Below, in pieces: positions 47,920 to 55,811 of a stretch of 64,000 bases of DNA. Origin of the DNA: an uncultured Acetatifactor sp. (GTDB lineage: Bacteria; Bacillota; Clostridia; Lachnospirales; Lachnospiraceae); NCBI GenBank assembly GCA_947625255.1, contig CANQNT010000002.1, forward strand, positions 92,264 through 156,263, written 5' to 3'. The first letter of the stretch is position 1, and each line of letters opens with the position of its first letter. The position numbers and the translations under genes were made by a program. Below the pieces are notes generated by a model, which did no database searches, had not been told where the DNA came from, and was given only the letters and a program-made list of their open reading frames with translations.

Positions 47920-49998
47920 ATGCAAAAATCAAAAAAGATTTGGAGCAGGCTCGTTCCAATGCTTGCTCTTGTAATATGTGCCATCCTTGGATTTGGCACG
48001 GTATCCTATGCGGCGGAATCCTACACATATGACATCTGGGGCAAGGTGGTCGCGGCGCCGGATGCTTATGAACTGGAGGAGACGATATATGCAAGGGATC
48101 TGGGGCTGGAGAGCATGTCTTCGGTTTCCGGCATCTTCTATCGGAATGACAAGGTTTACCTCACTCTGAACGGCTATATTGTCATTGCTGACAGGGAATT
48201 TGAGAACGTAGAGTATATTACGGAATATACGAGAGAGGATGGAACCAAGAGTACCATCAACGCCCCCACCGGTATCTATGTCACAGAAGACGGTCATATC
48301 TATATCTGTGAATCGAACCAGGGGGAGATCATCGAGTTCGATGAAAACTACAAGTATGTGAGAGCCTTGGGCGATCCCCATCCCACGGGTCTGACGGTGG
48401 CGTACAGACCGCAGAGACTGGTGGTCGACGATGTAGGGCGTATCTATGTCCTGATCATGAACTGTTACGAAGGTTTTGCGGAGCTGGATCCGGAAGGCAA
48501 CTTCAACCGTTACGTAGGCGCTACGGAAGTAACCTATAGTATGTGGGAGTTGTTCTGGAGATCCGTCGCTTCGGAAGCGCAGCGGGAAGCCAGCGGTTTG
48601 TGGCTGCCTACGACTTACAGCGATCTGGCCCTGGATAAGGACGGGTTCATCTACGCCAGCATCAGCGGCGGCGGTCAGAGCGAGCCGATCAGAAAGCTGA
48701 ACAGCGCGGGCGAAAACGTCATGGCGGAGAACGATTTCATTGAGTACCCCATGGGCGACTATGAAGCTGGCGCCTCCATTTCCAGCCTGAGCCGTATCGC
48801 GGTGGCGGACGACGGCAGATTCGCCGTTTTGGATGCCAACCGTTCCAGAATCTTTGTTTACAGCAGTGACGGTTATCTGATGTATGAACTGGCAGGTTCC
48901 GGCGATGCGGAAGGCCTGCTCCGTTCCCCTATTGGCCTTTGCTTCATGGACGACAAGATCCTGGTGATCGATGTCGTGTACCAGTCCGTGGAAGTGTTTG
49001 CGCCGACCACTTACGGTTCCCTGATCAATTCCGGTCTGGAAGCCCAGTCCCGTTACGATTATGAAACGGCGGCTTCCTATTGGCAGCAGGTGCTGGATAT
49101 CAACAGCAGCTTCTATTACGCGAACCTTGGCCTGGGCAAATACCAGATGCGTACCGGCGAGTATGAAGAGGCCATGGATAATTTCTATAAGGGCGCTGAC
49201 AGAAGCTATTATTCCAACGCTTACGACCGTGTGTCCGGAGCCTGGATGGATCAGAACTTCGGCAGGATCCTGGGCATCATCGTAGCGCTTCTGGTGTTGT
49301 TCATCGCCTGGAAGATCTATCGCAGGTTCAGACCCGCCAAGCCTAAGGATACAAAGCTTTCCAGGCTTTGGGAGAAGTTCAAGTTCAACTTCTTCAAATG
49401 GCCGGGTTACGTTCTTTCCAGTCCTTTCAAAGCCTTCGACGACGTGAAGTATCTGGACGACGGTTCGCTGGCGTTCAGTATCGGCGTTATCGTGGCCTTT
49501 GGCTGGATCAGCCTGATCAAGTATCGTTACACCGGTTTCCTGGTATCCTTTGTGGATGTCAATTACGTGAACGTGCCTCTGATCGTCGGCAGCGCGGTAT
49601 TGCCCTATGTGGCGTTCATCATCGGCAACTGGGCGGTGGGTGTCCTCCTTTCCGGTAAAGGTAAGATGGTACATATCACCAAGGTCGTCGGTTATTCCCT
49701 TTATCCCGCGTGCTGGCTGTATCTGGCAGGAACGATTCTTTCCAACTTCGTGACCGAGGACGAGGCGGCCCTGATCAACGCGCTGTTCGTATTCGGCATG
49801 GTTTTGTTCTTCTTCTATATGTTTATCGGTACCATCATGGTACACCAGTATACCTTTACAAAGAATGTAGCGACCCTGCTTCTTTCGGTCGTGGCAATCT
49901 TGATCATTTGCTTCGTGGCAATGTTGTTTGCAACGCTTCTTGCACAGTTTGTCAATGACATCATGGAAATTGTAAGAGAAGCAAATGCACTGCTGTAG
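47920..49998 (+). CDS. NHL-propeller/TPR/YIP1 membrane protein
   Basis: The 692-residue protein has a cleavable signal peptide (to about A31) and an extracellular NHL/SMP-30-like beta-propeller (residues about 50-360, repeats such as APTGIYVTEDGHIYICES). A TPR-like helical pair follows (about 370-430, YETAASYWQQVLDINSSFYYANLGLG), then a transmembrane helix near 445 and a C-terminal YIP1-type multi-spanning domain. No catalytic motif is evident. It lies between two permease pairs; a scaffold or glycan-sensing role at the transporter is conceivable. Function is not known to me. Confidence 0.75.
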   Translation: MQKSKKIWSRLVPMLALVICAILGFGTVSYAAESYTYDIWGKVVAAPDAYELEETIYARDLGLESMSSVSGIFYRNDKVYLTLNGYIVIADREFENVEYITEYTREDGTKSTINAPTGIYVTEDGHIYICESNQGEIIEFDENYKYVRALGDPHPTGLTVAYRPQRLVVDDVGRIYVLIMNCYEGFAELDPEGNFNRYVGATEVTYSMWELFWRSVASEAQREASGLWLPTTYSDLALDKDGFIYASISGGGQSEPIRKLNSAGENVMAENDFIEYPMGDYEAGASISSLSRIAVADDGRFAVLDANRSRIFVYSSDGYLMYELAGSGDAEGLLRSPIGLCFMDDKILVIDVVYQSVEVFAPTTYGSLINSGLEAQSRYDYETAASYWQQVLDINSSFYYANLGLGKYQMRTGEYEEAMDNFYKGADRSYYSNAYDRVSGAWMDQNFGRILGIIVALLVLFIAWKIYRRFRPAKPKDTKLSRLWEKFKFNFFKWPGYVLSSPFKAFDDVKYLDDGSLAFSIGVIVAFGWISLIKYRYTGFLVSFVDVNYVNVPLIVGSAVLPYVAFIIGNWAVGVLLSGKGKMVHITKVVGYSLYPACWLYLAGTILSNFVTEDEAALINALFVFGMVLFFFYMFIGTIMVHQYTFTKNVATLLLSVVAILIICFVAMLFATLLAQFVNDIMEIVREANALL

Positions 49999-50014
49999 GA
50001 AGGAGGCGAAGAAA

Positions 50015-52573
50015 ATGAGAAAACGTAACGTATTATTATATTCGATCATGTCAGTTCTTTGCCTTACCCTGCTGGGTGGCTGCGGTTCCTCCTCTTCCGA
50101 TTCCTCTTCCGGGGAAAAGGAGAGTTATTGGGAAACACAGGAATTTGACACGTCGTTCAAGGGTTCTGACTTCGTGGTAGTCGGTGAGGACGGACAGATG
50201 CAGCTTCTGTTAAGTCCCGATACCGGAACACTGCGTTGGCTGGATACCAAGACCGGCGCCTATCAGGACAGCAACATGGGCATGAATGAGGGAATCACAA
50301 ATCCCAGCGCCCGTCAGCGTTCTGATTTGATCGTGAACTATTTTGCCGGCACTGTGAAGCAGGATAAGCTTTATGACGTGATCTCCAGCTATGATACCTA
50401 CACCATGTGCGTGGAGGAGGAGCAGCTGAATTATCAGAAGATCGATAACGGAATCCGTATCGTGTATGTCCTGGGAGACGATTCCATCACCTATAAGAAT
50501 TTCCCGGAGTACATTTCCGACGAGCGTATGCAGGAGTTCGTTCTGCAGTACCTGACGGACAGAGAGATCTCCAGTCTGAAGCAAAGCTTCTATACTCAGA
50601 TGAGCGACGGAAGATGGTTCCGTAAGTTCGGTGAAAATTCCACCCTGGGCGCCATGGCGGCGGCACAGATCTACGGCTTCTTCTACGAAACCGGTACTTA
50701 TACCGATGAGGAGCTGATCGCCGACCTGGAAACGAACGAGGCGGAGCCGGATGAATATCCCGGCAATCTGCATATTTACGTGGGAGTAGATTACTATCTG
50801 GAGAATGGATCTCTCGTGGTGAAGCTGGATGCCTCCAAGCTGGAAACGGAAGAGGATCATCCGATCAACAAGATCGAGCTTCTTCCTTACTTCATGACAT
50901 CCGCCACCGAGCAGGATGCGGAAGAGGGCTATATGTTCGTTCCTGACGGAAGCGGCGCCCTGATCTACCTGGACAGCACCAAATCCAGAGAGTATCGTTA
51001 TTCCGCTCCTTATTTCGGAGGCGACAAGCTGGTAGGCGCGACGACCTATACGCAGGCCAGAGAGATGATGCTTCCCGTATTCGGTATGAAGACTTCCAAC
51101 AGCACGATCTTCGGCGTGATCGAGGACGGCGCGGAGGTCGCCACTCTGGACGCTTACGTGTCCGGGCAGGATGGTACCGAGAATTTCTGTAAGATGAAGT
51201 TAACTTTCGACATTCAGACCCAGCAGCATCTGGAAACCGGCGCTTCCAGTGGTTCCAGCGGCGGCTTCGAGCTTTACAGAGCTTCCAACGATATCTACGA
51301 CGATAACATCGTGGTTCGGTATTATTGGTTGGGCGAGGATGCGGACTATGTGGATATGGCCAACTGCTATGCGGACTATCTGGTCAGCAAGGGCCTGGCC
51401 TCCGAAGTTTCCGAGCAGGACGCTCCTTTTTACGTGGAGCTGATGGGCAGCACGGATAAGACACAGTTCTTCCTTGGCATCCCTTATGACGGCAAAGAAG
51501 CTTTGACCACTTTCGCCCAGGCGGAAGAGATCCTGAGAGATCTGACCGAGGGCGGCATCAATAACATAAAGCTGATCTATAGCGGTATGGTAAACGGCGG
51601 TATGAATCAGCGTTCCCTGGCGGGCGGCGTGAAGCTGGCGAGCGGCCTGGGAGGTAGTTCGGCGTTCAAGCATCTGAAAAATTACGCGGATTCCATTGGC
51701 GCGCAGATTTTCCCGAGGCTGCAGCTGCAGACCGCTTACACCAAGAAGAATCTGAACAATGACGCCGTGGCTATGGATCTGCTGAACCAGAAGGCACAAA
51801 TTTATTCCTTTGATCCGGTGAAAAGAGAAGCGGAAGACGAGGCGGATTTCCCGCTTTACATCATCAGCCCTCATTACCTGGATAAATACTTGACCAAGGT
51901 CAAGAGTTCTTACAACAGCAAGATCGGTTTGAACACCATGGCAAGCGATGATCTGTACAGCTTTATCCCTACGAATTACAAGGGCAAGCAGGTATCCAGC
52001 TCCACCGGCGAGGGAATGCTGGGAGAAGCCACCGCGAAGCTGACGGAGGGGCTGACATTGATGTTGTCCAATCCTATCAGCGACGCTTATGCTTACAGCA
52101 ATTATCTGACGGATATTCCGACAGAGGATAATGGCATGAGAATCGTGGATGCGTCCGTTCCGTTCATTGAAATGGTACTTGACGGATATAAGACTTATTC
52201 TTCCGAATCCCTCAACCTGGAGAGCACGGACGTTTACGTGAACTTCATGAGAGTCATGGAAGGTAACGGTGTTCCGAAGTTCACTTTCATCTATGCCGAC
52301 AGCTCCAGCCTGTCACAGACGGAGCAGGAGGATAACTTCGCCGTGGACTACAGCTATTGGAAAGACAAGATCGGCACTTATTACGCTGAGTACAAGGCTT
52401 TCTATCAGGCTGTGGAAGGCGCGAAGATCGTGGAGCATGAGCTGTATCAGAGGAATGAAAATCTGCGCGTTGTAACTTATTCCAATGGGGTTAAGGTATA
52501 TTTCAACTACAGCGATCTGGATGAGACGATCGATGGAGTGACAGTGCCTGCCTTCAGCTACATTATTCAGTAA
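50015..52573 (+). CDS. DUF5696-type lipoprotein
   Basis: The 852-residue lipoprotein has a signal peptide ending in LLGGC (Cys23), a serine-rich linker, an N-terminal beta-sandwich half (DFVVVGEDGQMQLLLSPDTGTLRWLDTKTG) and a C-terminal half that reads like a (beta/alpha)8 barrel (FYVELMGSTDKTQFFLGIPYDG ... NIKLIYSGMVNGGM ... IFPRLQLQTAY). I recognise it as the DUF5696 kind found next to sugar permeases. The architecture resembles clan GH glycosidases, but I see no assured acid pair. It is outside the membrane, so an unrecognised surface glycosidase or binding protein is possible. AAGGAGGCG precedes the ATG. Confidence 0.75.
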   Translation: MRKRNVLLYSIMSVLCLTLLGGCGSSSSDSSSGEKESYWETQEFDTSFKGSDFVVVGEDGQMQLLLSPDTGTLRWLDTKTGAYQDSNMGMNEGITNPSARQRSDLIVNYFAGTVKQDKLYDVISSYDTYTMCVEEEQLNYQKIDNGIRIVYVLGDDSITYKNFPEYISDERMQEFVLQYLTDREISSLKQSFYTQMSDGRWFRKFGENSTLGAMAAAQIYGFFYETGTYTDEELIADLETNEAEPDEYPGNLHIYVGVDYYLENGSLVVKLDASKLETEEDHPINKIELLPYFMTSATEQDAEEGYMFVPDGSGALIYLDSTKSREYRYSAPYFGGDKLVGATTYTQAREMMLPVFGMKTSNSTIFGVIEDGAEVATLDAYVSGQDGTENFCKMKLTFDIQTQQHLETGASSGSSGGFELYRASNDIYDDNIVVRYYWLGEDADYVDMANCYADYLVSKGLASEVSEQDAPFYVELMGSTDKTQFFLGIPYDGKEALTTFAQAEEILRDLTEGGINNIKLIYSGMVNGGMNQRSLAGGVKLASGLGGSSAFKHLKNYADSIGAQIFPRLQLQTAYTKKNLNNDAVAMDLLNQKAQIYSFDPVKREAEDEADFPLYIISPHYLDKYLTKVKSSYNSKIGLNTMASDDLYSFIPTNYKGKQVSSSTGEGMLGEATAKLTEGLTLMLSNPISDAYAYSNYLTDIPTEDNGMRIVDASVPFIEMVLDGYKTYSSESLNLESTDVYVNFMRVMEGNGVPKFTFIYADSSSLSQTEQEDNFAVDYSYWKDKIGTYYAEYKAFYQAVEGAKIVEHELYQRNENLRVVTYSNGVKVYFNYSDLDETIDGVTVPAFSYIIQ

Positions 52574-52585
52574 AGGAGGGCCAAG

Positions 52586-53533
52586 ATGAAAAAAGATAAG
52601 AAAAATGCGGTAAAAAAACCTTTCCATTTTTCGTATAAAAGCATGGATTTCGCTAAGAAAACCGCGCTTTGGGGCATTATCTTCCTGCTGCCTTGGCTTT
52701 TTGGTTTGATTTTCTTCTTCCTGAGACCATTGGTGAACACGTTTTGGTACTCTTTGTGCAGTATGTCCCTGACGGACGGCAAGTTCGTCGGAGTCTTTAA
52801 CAACTTTGAGAACTACAAATATGTTTTGACAGTGGACGTGAACTACAACCAGATGCTTGCAGAAGCGTTCCTGAACATGGTTTCGGAAGTGCCTTTCCAG
52901 ATCTTTGTCGCACTGTTCATCGCGATCCTGCTGAACGGCGAGTACAAGGGAAGAGGGTTCTTCAGAGCAGTTTTTGTTATTCCCATTATTCTGGCGACCG
53001 GCGTGGCCACCTTCAACCTGAGCGAGACTTCCCTTGCGGCACAGTCTTCCGAGGCCATCATGAACATGGATTGGCTGACCGACCTGGTTGTAAATTCCGG
53101 TATTCCTACGGAGCTGACCTCGCTGCTGACCACTTATGTGAATGACATCTTTGGCGTGGTAACGACTTGTGGTGTGCAGATATTGTTGTTCCTTTCCGGT
53201 TTGCAGGCGATTTCCCCGTCCCTCTATGAGGTGGCGCAGATGGAGGGATGTACCGCCTTTGAAACGTTCTGTAAGATCACGCTGCCTATGGTATCTCCTA
53301 CCATTTTGGTATGCCTGGTTTACAGCATGGCGGAATCCTTCGCCCAGGCCCAGGTTTCCTACGGTTCCAGCACCATTGAGTTTTCGGCCTACATTCGTTC
53401 CATGTTGTATGCCGGCGGTTCCCAATATTATGGCTACAGTGCGGCAATGAGCTTCATTTACCTCATCTGCTGTCTGGCCGTGATCGGCATCGTCTGCGGC
53501 ATCGTATCCAAGGGGGTGTTCTACTATGACTAA
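52586..53533 (+). CDS. Sugar ABC transporter permease (MalF-like), pair 2
   Basis: This second MalF-like permease (315 residues) opens with a basic cytoplasmic end and WGIIFLLPWLFGLIFFFLRPLVNTFWYSL. Its EAA-type loop near residue 214 reads YEVAQMEGCTAFETFCKITLPMVSP, weaker than consensus. It begins 12 nt after the DUF5696 gene and overlaps the next permease by 8 nt. Having a second permease pair in one operon suggests two channels or a hetero-tetrameric arrangement. Confidence 0.92.
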   Translation: MKKDKKNAVKKPFHFSYKSMDFAKKTALWGIIFLLPWLFGLIFFFLRPLVNTFWYSLCSMSLTDGKFVGVFNNFENYKYVLTVDVNYNQMLAEAFLNMVSEVPFQIFVALFIAILLNGEYKGRGFFRAVFVIPIILATGVATFNLSETSLAAQSSEAIMNMDWLTDLVVNSGIPTELTSLLTTYVNDIFGVVTTCGVQILLFLSGLQAISPSLYEVAQMEGCTAFETFCKITLPMVSPTILVCLVYSMAESFAQAQVSYGSSTIEFSAYIRSMLYAGGSQYYGYSAAMSFIYLICCLAVIGIVCGIVSKGVFYYD

Positions 53534-54593
53534 GCTGAGCAGAAAAGAAAGAATGCAAAAAGCGGAAGAAATGGCAGGCATTAGCTTTTGGGTAGACTTG
53601 AGAAAAGGCCGTCTGTCAAGATACACGATCCAGAAAAGAGTTAAGGCCGCGATCATGATGATCTTCCGCTACGCGATCCTGATCTCTCTGGGATTCGTGG
53701 TTATCACACCGATTTGGACGCTGGTCAAGGACGCCCTGACGGCTCCCAGCGCCCTGAGCAATCGGTCCAGTATCTGGATCCCCCAGCAGGTATCCCGAAT
53801 CTTCGTGGATATGGCCATGTCTCCTCATATGATGGATTACTGGTCCAGCCTGGCGTATTCCCTGGGGATCACGGTTGTTTTAACATTCTTCCAGGTACTT
53901 TCCACAAGTCTGGCGGCGTACTCCTTTGCCAGACTGAAGTTCAGAGGCAGCGGTCTTCTGTTCTTCTGTGTGATCCTGACCATCGTCGTTCCCAACGCGG
54001 CCATGACCTTCGCCCAGTATGCGGCGTTCCGTAATTTCGATATTCTGGGTATTATCGGCTTGTTCAACCATGGTCATGGATTGAACCTGTTGGGAAATCC
54101 GGTGGCACAGGTGATCCTGGCTGCCAGCGGTATGGGTATCAAGAGCGGTTTGTACATTTACTTCCTCCGTCAGGCGGTCAGAGGACTTCCGATCTCCGTG
54201 GAGGAGGCGGCCCATGTGGACGGCGCCGGTTTCCTGCGCACGTTCTTCACCATCGTGGTGCCCAGTATGTCCGGTTCCATCCTGACCGTTACCGTGCTGA
54301 GCTTCCTTTGGAACTATACCGATACGTATTATTCCAGCCTTTTGAACGGCAATACGCATTTCCTGGCGCTGCAGTACAAGAATCTGCAGGGCAACATCAG
54401 ATGGAGTATCGATGATGCTGCCAAAACCAATGAAGCATGGGTTTCCCAGGTCAATGGTTCCAATCCGTTCATTCAGAACGCGTCTATTTCTGCCTGTGCC
54501 CTGCTGGTGATCCTGCCTTTGATCATCATGTACTGCTTCGTTCAGAAGCGTTTCGTCCAGGGTGCCGCCAGAAGCGGTCTCGGCGGAGATTGA
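53526..54593 (+). CDS. Sugar ABC transporter permease (MalG-like), pair 2
   Basis: This partner permease (355 residues) has an extended 45-residue cytoplasmic N-terminus before the first helix (YAILISLGFVVITPIWTLV). The EAA loop is near residue 225 (VEEAAHVDGAGFLRTFFTIVVPSM). Translation starts inside the end of the preceding permease gene. It ends the eight-gene transport block, and a new promoter follows. Confidence 0.92.
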   Translation: MTKLSRKERMQKAEEMAGISFWVDLRKGRLSRYTIQKRVKAAIMMIFRYAILISLGFVVITPIWTLVKDALTAPSALSNRSSIWIPQQVSRIFVDMAMSPHMMDYWSSLAYSLGITVVLTFFQVLSTSLAAYSFARLKFRGSGLLFFCVILTIVVPNAAMTFAQYAAFRNFDILGIIGLFNHGHGLNLLGNPVAQVILAASGMGIKSGLYIYFLRQAVRGLPISVEEAAHVDGAGFLRTFFTIVVPSMSGSILTVTVLSFLWNYTDTYYSSLLNGNTHFLALQYKNLQGNIRWSIDDAAKTNEAWVSQVNGSNPFIQNASISACALLVILPLIIMYCFVQKRFVQGAARSGLGGD

Positions 54594-54601
54594 TTTACTG
54601 C

Positions 54602-54630
54602 TTGCATTCAACTGCAAAATAGTGTATGAT
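54602..54630 (+). promoter_or_regulatory. Promoter of the GH130 gene
   Basis: TTGCAT (54602-54607), a 17-nt spacer and TATGAT (54625-54630) fit a sigma-A promoter with a start near 54637, directly at the edge of the inverted repeat 54640-54671. Confidence 0.65.
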
Positions 54631-54639
54631 GTTTTACAA

Positions 54640-54671
54640 GGCGATGTCGGGAGCGATGTCCTGACATCGCC
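54640..54671 (+). promoter_or_regulatory. Inverted/direct repeat at the GH130 transcription start
   Basis: GGCGATGTCGGG (54640-54651) pairs with CCTGACATCGCC (54660-54671), including one G-U pair. The octamer GCGATGTC occurs at 54641-54648 and 54653-54660 and inverted at 54663-54670. The three copies right after a promoter could be an operator or a 5'-end hairpin protecting the mRNA. Confidence 0.55.
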
Positions 54672-54709
54672 AATTGTATCTAAAAAAGAAAAGGATTTGG
54701 ATGAGGTAA

Positions 54710-55702
54710 ATGAATAAAATAATTGGAAAATCGTTGCCCGGAATGCCGTGGCAAGACAGACCACAAGGTTGTGACAAACCCGTATGGCGTTATTCCGAGA
54801 ATCCCATTATCGGCAGACATGATATTCCGATTGCCAATAGTATTTTTAACAGCGCGGTCGTACCCTTTGGCGATGGCTATGCAGGCGTGTTCCGCTGCGA
54901 CAGTTTGTCGGTGAGCATGGATATTTTCGCGGGCTTCAGCAAGGACGCGATTCACTGGAATATCAATCACGAGCCCATCACCTTTATCGGGGAGGATCCC
55001 GAGGTGACGAAACGTGAGTATCGCTATGATCCCCGTGTAACGTGGATCGAGGATCGATATTACATAACCTGGTGTAACGGTTACCATGGTCCTACCATCG
55101 GCGTGGCGTACACCTTTGATTTCCGGAAGTTTTATCAGCTGGAAAACGCGTTTCTTCCATACAACAGAAACGGTGTCTTGTTCCCCAGGAAGATCAATGG
55201 GAAATACATGATGTTGTCAAGACCCAGCGACACCGGCCACACACCGTTTGGAGACATTTATTTGAGCCAGAGTCCCGATATGGAGTTCTGGGGACATCAT
55301 AGATTTGTGATGGGAACCATTCCCGGCGATTTGTCTGCATGGCAGTCCATGAAGATTGGTCCGGGACCTTGTCCGATTGAGACAGAGGAAGGCTGGCTGT
55401 TGATTTATCATGGAGTACTTCGGACTTGCAGCGGCTATGTGTATCGTATGGGCTGTGCCCTGCTTGATCTGGACGAGCCCTGGAAAGTAAAGCTGCGTTC
55501 CAGAATGTATATCCTGGCCCCCGAGATGCTCTATGAGCAGACGGGTGACGTGCCTAACGTGGTATTTCCTTGTGCGTCCCTGGCAGACGCGGAAACAGGC
55601 CGTATCGCCATTTATTACGGCTGCGCGGATACTGTGACGGGACTTGCCTTTACCTCGGTGGATCTTTTGATGGATTGGATGAAGAAATATCCGTTGGCTT
55701 GA
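54710..55702 (+). CDS. GH130 beta-1,4-mannoside phosphorylase
   Basis: This 330-residue five-bladed propeller enzyme has the GH130 catalytic aspartate in [25 protein letters not shown] (about D107) and the phosphate-binding/closing motif region [21 protein letters not shown]. Enzymes of this family phosphorolyse beta-1,4-mannosides; members in N-glycan loci convert Man-beta-1,4-GlcNAc to mannose 1-phosphate and GlcNAc. Which acceptor is used here cannot be fixed by eye. It is cytoplasmic and has its own promoter. GAGGTAA precedes the ATG. Confidence 0.88.
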   Translation: MNKIIGKSLPGMPWQDRPQGCDKPVWRYSENPIIGRHDIPIANSIFNSAVVPFGDGYAGVFRCDSLSVSMDIFAGFSKDAIHWNINHEPITFIGEDPEVTKREYRYDPRVTWIEDRYYITWCNGYHGPTIGVAYTFDFRKFYQLENAFLPYNRNGVLFPRKINGKYMMLSRPSDTGHTPFGDIYLSQSPDMEFWGHHRFVMGTIPGDLSAWQSMKIGPGPCPIETEEGWLLIYHGVLRTCSGYVYRMGCALLDLDEPWKVKLRSRMYILAPEMLYEQTGDVPNVVFPCASLADAETGRIAIYYGCADTVTGLAFTSVDLLMDWMKKYPLA

Positions 55703-55736
55703 TTAAGGGATCTGTTTTTACTTTTGCATTCAGAAC

Positions 55737-55786
55737 TGCCCATGGCCCTGAGACGTTTGGTTGAAAGAGTTATGGGCATCTTTTTT
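55737..55786 (+). terminator. Possible terminator between GH130 and transglutaminase-like genes
   Basis: TGCCCAT (55737-55743) pairs with ATGGGCA (55772-55778), followed by TCTTTTTT. The loop is long (28 nt), so termination is probably partial and the downstream transglutaminase-like gene may be reached by readthrough. Confidence 0.5.
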
Positions 55787-55811
55787 GAAAATCTGGCTTG
55801 GAGAGGGATTT

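Noticed and set aside
47929..50049. Long minus-strand open frame of about 700 residues opposite the NHL-YIP1 gene
   Set aside because: The plus-strand gene has a signal peptide, a propeller and transmembrane segments; the antisense translation shows low-complexity shadow composition.
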